A stretch of 64,000 nt of DNA, taken from the NCBI GenBank assembly GCA_020859845.1, contig JAJBVL010000050.1:1-64000 (forward strand), given 5' to 3'. The position numbers were made by a program, and so were the translations under genes. Source of the stretch: Bacteroidales bacterium. GTDB taxonomy: Bacteria > Bacteroidota > Bacteroidia > Bacteroidales > Muribaculaceae. Of this stretch, positions 59,743 through 64,000 are shown piece after piece (position 1 is the first letter of the stretch; each line of letters starts with the position of its first letter). The notes under the pieces are model-generated. The model ran no database searches and was not told the DNA's origin. It saw nothing but the letters and a program-made list of their open reading frames with translations.

Positions 59743-60825
59743 TTAACTACCTTTAAGTCTTCGGTTGATGAGGCTCTTGGCCTTCTCGATGCTCCCACCG
59801 CGATATATCTGGGATCCCGTGGAGTCGGCAACGATGAAAAATGGCACTCTGGGTACAGCCATTTTCCTAAAAGCCGACGAAGCCACCGACCCGGGGGTCC
59901 AAGCCTGTACCCACGAGGCGGAGTCGCCATCCACCGACTGGCGCCAGCGCGCCGAGTCAAGAGCCGTGGATATTTCCATCACCTTGAGGCGCCGCTTGGG
60001 AAAGGTGTCGCTGAGAGCTCGGAGGCTGGGGACAATCGTGTCGCGCTGGCTGCGTTCAGGCCCTACGAAAGCAAAGAGAGCGAGGCTCTGTTGGCGAGGC
60101 ATGTAGCGTATGATGGTGTCGCGGCGGTCATAGAGGCCCATTGATTGCAATTCGGCATTGGCTTCGGTGGAGAGCAGGGAGGCCATCACCGTGTTAAAGC
60201 CTTGCACTACGGCTGTGGGGCGCGCTTTGAGGGGGATAAGGCTCATCAACGAGTCGGCCATCTTTTCGTATCCTTCAGAAGAGAAGCGAGTGACCATCAA
60301 CACTGTCGAGGCCATGCTCTTGGGGTGGGAACCTACATATTTGGCTATAGCTTGATTGACAGCCTCCACGTCGCCCTTACGGATGGCATCGGCATTCTCG
60401 TGTAGAAAGTCGGCTACGGCGCTCGATGTCTTGTTGCCTTTTACCTCAGCCGCCAGCGGGTCCTCAGCAGAGAGCTTACACTCTATATTGTCGCCATTCT
60501 CAACGACGATGGTGGCCAGAGGGGTGCTGCCACTAAGGTATAGAAAACCGAGGGTAGGGGATGAGGATTGCCCTTGTAGGATAAACTTGCCTCCTTCGGC
60601 AGGCACCGACACGCGCTGCATGGCTCCGCGAGCATAGTAGATAAAGTCGATCATCTGGCCTCCTCCGCCAGCCACTTCGCCTTGGATACGAAAATTCTCA
60701 TCATCGCCACACGACGCGAGGCTCAACGTCATAATGGCGGCCACCATAAGGATGGGAATCCTGAGAGAGGATTTCCTTTTTATGGCATATTTGTGGAAAA
60801 AATGGGTAAAGTTGAACTTAATCAT
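59743..60825 (-). CDS. DUF4369-like lipoprotein with degenerate thioredoxin-like domain
   Basis: Lipobox LASCG; C-terminal WVQAWTPGSVASSAFRKMAVPRVPFFIVADSTG lacks CxxC. Confidence 0.7.
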   Translation of the reverse strand: MIKFNFTHFFHKYAIKRKSSLRIPILMVAAIMTLSLASCGDDENFRIQGEVAGGGGQMIDFIYYARGAMQRVSVPAEGGKFILQGQSSSPTLGFLYLSGSTPLATIVVENGDNIECKLSAEDPLAAEVKGNKTSSAVADFLHENADAIRKGDVEAVNQAIAKYVGSHPKSMASTVLMVTRFSSEGYEKMADSLMSLIPLKARPTAVVQGFNTVMASLLSTEANAELQSMGLYDRRDTIIRYMPRQQSLALFAFVGPERSQRDTIVPSLRALSDTFPKRRLKVMEISTALDSARWRQSVDGDSASWVQAWTPGSVASSAFRKMAVPRVPFFIVADSTGSQIYRGGSIEKAKSLINRRLKGS

Positions 60826-60896
60826 GCAACAAAGGTATATAATATTAAACGCTAAACCAAACAAACTCATTATCTTTGTAGTGAGATTTTCGCTGA

Positions 60897-61799
60897 ATGC
60901 GCATCATTACATATTGTAAAGAAATGCTGATAGGCTTACAACGATCTTCCTTACGAGGCTTTATCGGGGCTATCCTTATGGGATGGCTAATAGCAGTGTG
61001 GCCCTCAACGATAGAGGCTCAGATTGTCACCACGCGCGAAGAAGGGAAAATCAGTGTCGACTCCATTCGTAAGGCTATGGATGATGCTCCTTATTTTGGC
61101 CTCTATAAGGACAACTATTTTATTTTTGGCACCACCATCGGCCAGCGCCCTACGAAGGAAAACTCCAACGTGAAGTTTCAGATATCAGTGGCCCAGCGCC
61201 TTACAAAGAGCATTCTCCCGGGACATTCTTATCTCTTCTTGTTTTATACGCAGAAGGTGTTTTGGAACATCCTCGAAAACTCCATGCCTATGACCGACCT
61301 AAATTTCAACCCAGGCATCGGAGTGGCTCGCCCCCTGTTTGTCAAAGACCGATATATCGGTAAGGTGGTAGGGATGGTGGAGCATGAGAGCAACGGTCGC
61401 GATGGACTGGAATCGCGTTCCTGGAATAAGATCTCGCTGGGTGGAAGTATCATGATTGACCCTACGTTTATTGTCCATGGGAAGTTTTGGATACCTATCG
61501 TAGATGGCGAGAACAATAAGGATATCTTGGATTATTGCGGCATCTATCAGGTGGGGACCTCATTTTCCACCCCCAACAAGCGCTTTGGAGCTTCGGTGAT
61601 CCTCACCAAGCGCAAAGGATGGCAACTCAACTACAATACCATCGTCGAGCTCAATTATCGTCTCTTCCCACGCGACAACCAGTATCTCTTCCTCCAGTAT
61701 TACAATGGTTATGGCGAAGGGTTGTTGGCGTATAAAGAGTTTCATTCAACGGTGCGTATAGGGATAGTCATCAAGCCTCCACTCTTTAGCGACTATTAA
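60897..61799 (+). CDS. Outer membrane phospholipase A (OMPLA/PldA-like)
   Basis: VGMVEHESNGRDGLESRSWNK matches the HxSNGR...SRSWN active-site signature; signal peptide; beta-barrel-like. Confidence 0.87.
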   Translation: MRIITYCKEMLIGLQRSSLRGFIGAILMGWLIAVWPSTIEAQIVTTREEGKISVDSIRKAMDDAPYFGLYKDNYFIFGTTIGQRPTKENSNVKFQISVAQRLTKSILPGHSYLFLFYTQKVFWNILENSMPMTDLNFNPGIGVARPLFVKDRYIGKVVGMVEHESNGRDGLESRSWNKISLGGSIMIDPTFIVHGKFWIPIVDGENNKDILDYCGIYQVGTSFSTPNKRFGASVILTKRKGWQLNYNTIVELNYRLFPRDNQYLFLQYYNGYGEGLLAYKEFHSTVRIGIVIKPPLFSDY

Positions 61800-61808
61800 G
61801 ACTCTCCG

Positions 61809-63005
61809 ATGAATATCTACTCCTTGCGTCGATATGGCACCTGGGCTTTCCTCCTATTGGCTGTGGTGGCTGTAGCCTTGTTTCTGATTTATTCCCAAAG
61901 CCTGGTCAATGACCTTGCCGAGCAGGAACGAGCGCGTATGCAGATTTGGGCCGATGCCACCCAGCAGATAGCCAGCGAAGGGGGAAGCAACGATGAGCAA
62001 TACCTTGACTTCTTGCTGGGCATCATAGAAGGCAACCGCACGATACCCGTGATCCTCACCAATCAGCAAGGCGACATCGTGATGCATCGCAACTTCAACC
62101 TCCCCGAGCCACCCGACTCTCTCAATCCTCTCTTTATATCCGAAGCCAACAAGAGTTTCTTGGCCAAGAAACTCACGGCTCTGCGTGCCGGCGACAACGT
62201 GATAGACATAGAGATAGCCCCAGGCCTTGTGCAGAAGCTCTACTATGAGGATTCATCCTTGCTGCGCAGCCTCAGTCGTTTCCCCTATGTGCAGATTGCC
62301 ATGATGCTGGCCTTTATCATTGTGGTATATTGCGCTGTGACGGCCACCAAGCGTGCCGAGCAGAACAAGGTGTGGGTGGGGCTTTCCAAAGAGACTGCCC
62401 ATCAATTGGGCACTCCCATCTCGTCGCTGATGGCGTGGGTAGAGCTTTTGCGGTCGATGGGCGTGGATGAGGACATGCTCCGCGAGATGAACAAGGATGT
62501 CAATCGCTTGGCGGCTGTAGCCTCGCGATTCTCAAAGATTGGATCGAAGCCACGTCTGGAGGAGGCTGATTTGCGTCAGTCGCTATCGGGAGTAGTAGAG
62601 TATATGCGTAGCCGCATATCCCAAAAGATTGAGCTGGGATATACCCCCTCCTCAGAGTCCCTCTGTGTCAAGGCCTCTACGCCGTTGCTCGAATGGGTGA
62701 TGGAGAATCTCATAAAGAATGCTGTGGATGCTATGCCACAAGGCCAGGGAAGCATTCAGGTGGCCTCCGCCTTGGAAGGCAATCAGGTGGTGATAGAGGT
62801 GACCGACAGCGGCAAAGGCATCAGCCGGCGCGACCAGAAGTCGGTGTTCAAGCCAGGATTTACCACCAAGACTCGTGGCTGGGGCCTGGGACTTACTTTG
62901 GCGCGTCGCATCGTGGAGCAATACCACCGCGGCCACATCTTCGTCAAGTGGAGTGAGCCAGGCGTAGGCACCACCTTCCGCATCGAACTTCCGCAAGCAC
63001 AATAG
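61809..63005 (+). CDS. Sensor histidine kinase
   Basis: Two TMs, KETAHQLGTPISSLMAWVELLR, N-box ENLIKNAVDA, G boxes DSGKGI and GWGLGLTLARRI. Confidence 0.88.
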   Translation: MNIYSLRRYGTWAFLLLAVVAVALFLIYSQSLVNDLAEQERARMQIWADATQQIASEGGSNDEQYLDFLLGIIEGNRTIPVILTNQQGDIVMHRNFNLPEPPDSLNPLFISEANKSFLAKKLTALRAGDNVIDIEIAPGLVQKLYYEDSSLLRSLSRFPYVQIAMMLAFIIVVYCAVTATKRAEQNKVWVGLSKETAHQLGTPISSLMAWVELLRSMGVDEDMLREMNKDVNRLAAVASRFSKIGSKPRLEEADLRQSLSGVVEYMRSRISQKIELGYTPSSESLCVKASTPLLEWVMENLIKNAVDAMPQGQGSIQVASALEGNQVVIEVTDSGKGISRRDQKSVFKPGFTTKTRGWGLGLTLARRIVEQYHRGHIFVKWSEPGVGTTFRIELPQAQ

Positions 63006-63169
63006 TCGATAGGCGCCCCCGGGTCTCAAGGGCCGAGGTTTTTTGAACTGCTACATAGCGCTAAATGTTAGTAGTATGTAGCTTTTGGCTACTCAAAGAG
63101 AAAACTGACAAATACACTTTTTTCAGGCTGGCCTATATTGGCCAGTCAACACTAATCCCCCCTACTATT

Positions 63170-63508
63170 ATGGACGTACATGAATTATTGCGAGGCCAGG
63201 TGGCCGGGTTGGTTGAGTTTTACGACGACTCTCCTGAGTGTGACACAGCCAACCGCCTAACAGCCGAAGTAAAAGAAATATTAGGCCCCGCGGCTCCAGT
63301 ATATCGTATCAACGTGGCCGACAACGAGCGTGAGGCCCACCTCGTAAAGCTCGAGCAAGTGCCTACCATCATCATCTATCGCGATGGGCGCGAGGAATGG
63401 CGTATCACGGGCGACTGGCCTTCGGCTCAGACCCTCGCTGCTCGTCTCGAAAGCTCCGACCAGCCTCCGGGGGCTATCAACCCTCTGAAGGGCGTGCCTC
63501 GCTATTGA
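63170..63508 (+). CDS. Thioredoxin-like protein lacking a CxxC motif
   Basis: GLVEFYDDSPECDTANRLTAEV...VPTIIIYRDGREEWRITGDWP. Confidence 0.7.
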   Translation: MDVHELLRGQVAGLVEFYDDSPECDTANRLTAEVKEILGPAAPVYRINVADNEREAHLVKLEQVPTIIIYRDGREEWRITGDWPSAQTLAARLESSDQPPGAINPLKGVPRY

Positions 63509-64000
63509 GGCTCCTTCTTAGCTTTTTCGGTCTTCGCCCAGAGATAAAGGCGGTCGCTGGGGCGTATCTTGGAGGGAACGGCGATAGAAAAGCTTTCCCC
63601 TTTGACGGTGCGCTCCACGCTCTTGAGGTCTACGCGTATGTCGTCGAGCGTAAGGATTATGGCGCCCGTTGTGGGACCGGTGATTACCACCTCGTCGCCG
63701 CGCTTTAGCTCGCCATTTTCCATTTTAAACTCGGCCACTCCGAGCTTGGAGAAATAGCGCACAGCCTTGGCGGCATACTGCTTGACGCGCGTGGCCGACG
63801 AGCCATACTTGGCCGACCACTCACCGAGGCGCTGGCCAAGGTAATAGCCATTCCAAAAGCCGCGATTGAAGATTTTGTCGAGCTGCTCATCCCAGCGAGC
63901 TATCTGAGCTGGATCGCCATACGAGCCATCGCAGATGGCCTGGAGAGCTGCGCTATAACACTCCACGGCTATCTTTACGTATTCAGGGCCACGCGCTCTA
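63502..64000 (-). CDS. Peptidase U32 family protein, C-terminal part (runs off the window edge)
   Basis: RARGPEYVKIAVECYSAALQAI...FNRGFWNGYYLGQRLGEWSAKYGSSATRVKQYAAKAVRYFSKLGVAEFKMENGELKRGDEVVITGPTTG. Confidence 0.82.
   Translation of the reverse strand, partial: RARGPEYVKIAVECYSAALQAICDGSYGDPAQIARWDEQLDKIFNRGFWNGYYLGQRLGEWSAKYGSSATRVKQYAAKAVRYFSKLGVAEFKMENGELKRGDEVVITGPTTGAIILTLDDIRVDLKSVERTVKGESFSIAVPSKIRPSDRLYLWAKTEKAKKEPQ

Overview
The 64 kb window looks like a Bacteroidales chromosome segment. Support: two susC/susD loci, TTTG-N19-TAnnTTTG promoters, dapL, type III glutamine synthetase and an ATP-type PEPCK. From left to right it holds: a SusC/SusD-like locus with a frameshifted susC; dapF-dapL; glnN; a degraded DUF4143-type ATPase region with unusual leader palindromes; a susCDEF-like locus; an ABC/FtsX set; aspartate aminotransferase; hypB; rbfA; tRNA-Asp; ilvDBNC; meaB; two DUF1573 genes; recO; pnp; an orphan small HTH gene with a cloverleaf-like leader; pckA; pdxA; a likely inositol-lipid cluster (nucleotidyltransferase, ATP-grasp, CDP-alcohol phosphatidyltransferase, HAD phosphatase, myo-inositol-phosphate synthase); OMPLA; a histidine kinase; and a partial U32 peptidase. 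I saw no CRISPR array, rRNA, prophage, integrase or intact IS. The least explained signals are non-coding: (i) perfect palindromes exactly 25 nt upstream of the ATG of two neighbouring DUF4143-type ATPase genes; (ii) 9-nt tandem repeats filling the stop-to-start junctions of several unrelated gene pairs; (iii) a composite palindrome/terminator module repeated 28 kb apart; (iv) the cloverleaf-like inverted repeat before the small HTH gene. All family calls come from reading the translations; no database search was run.
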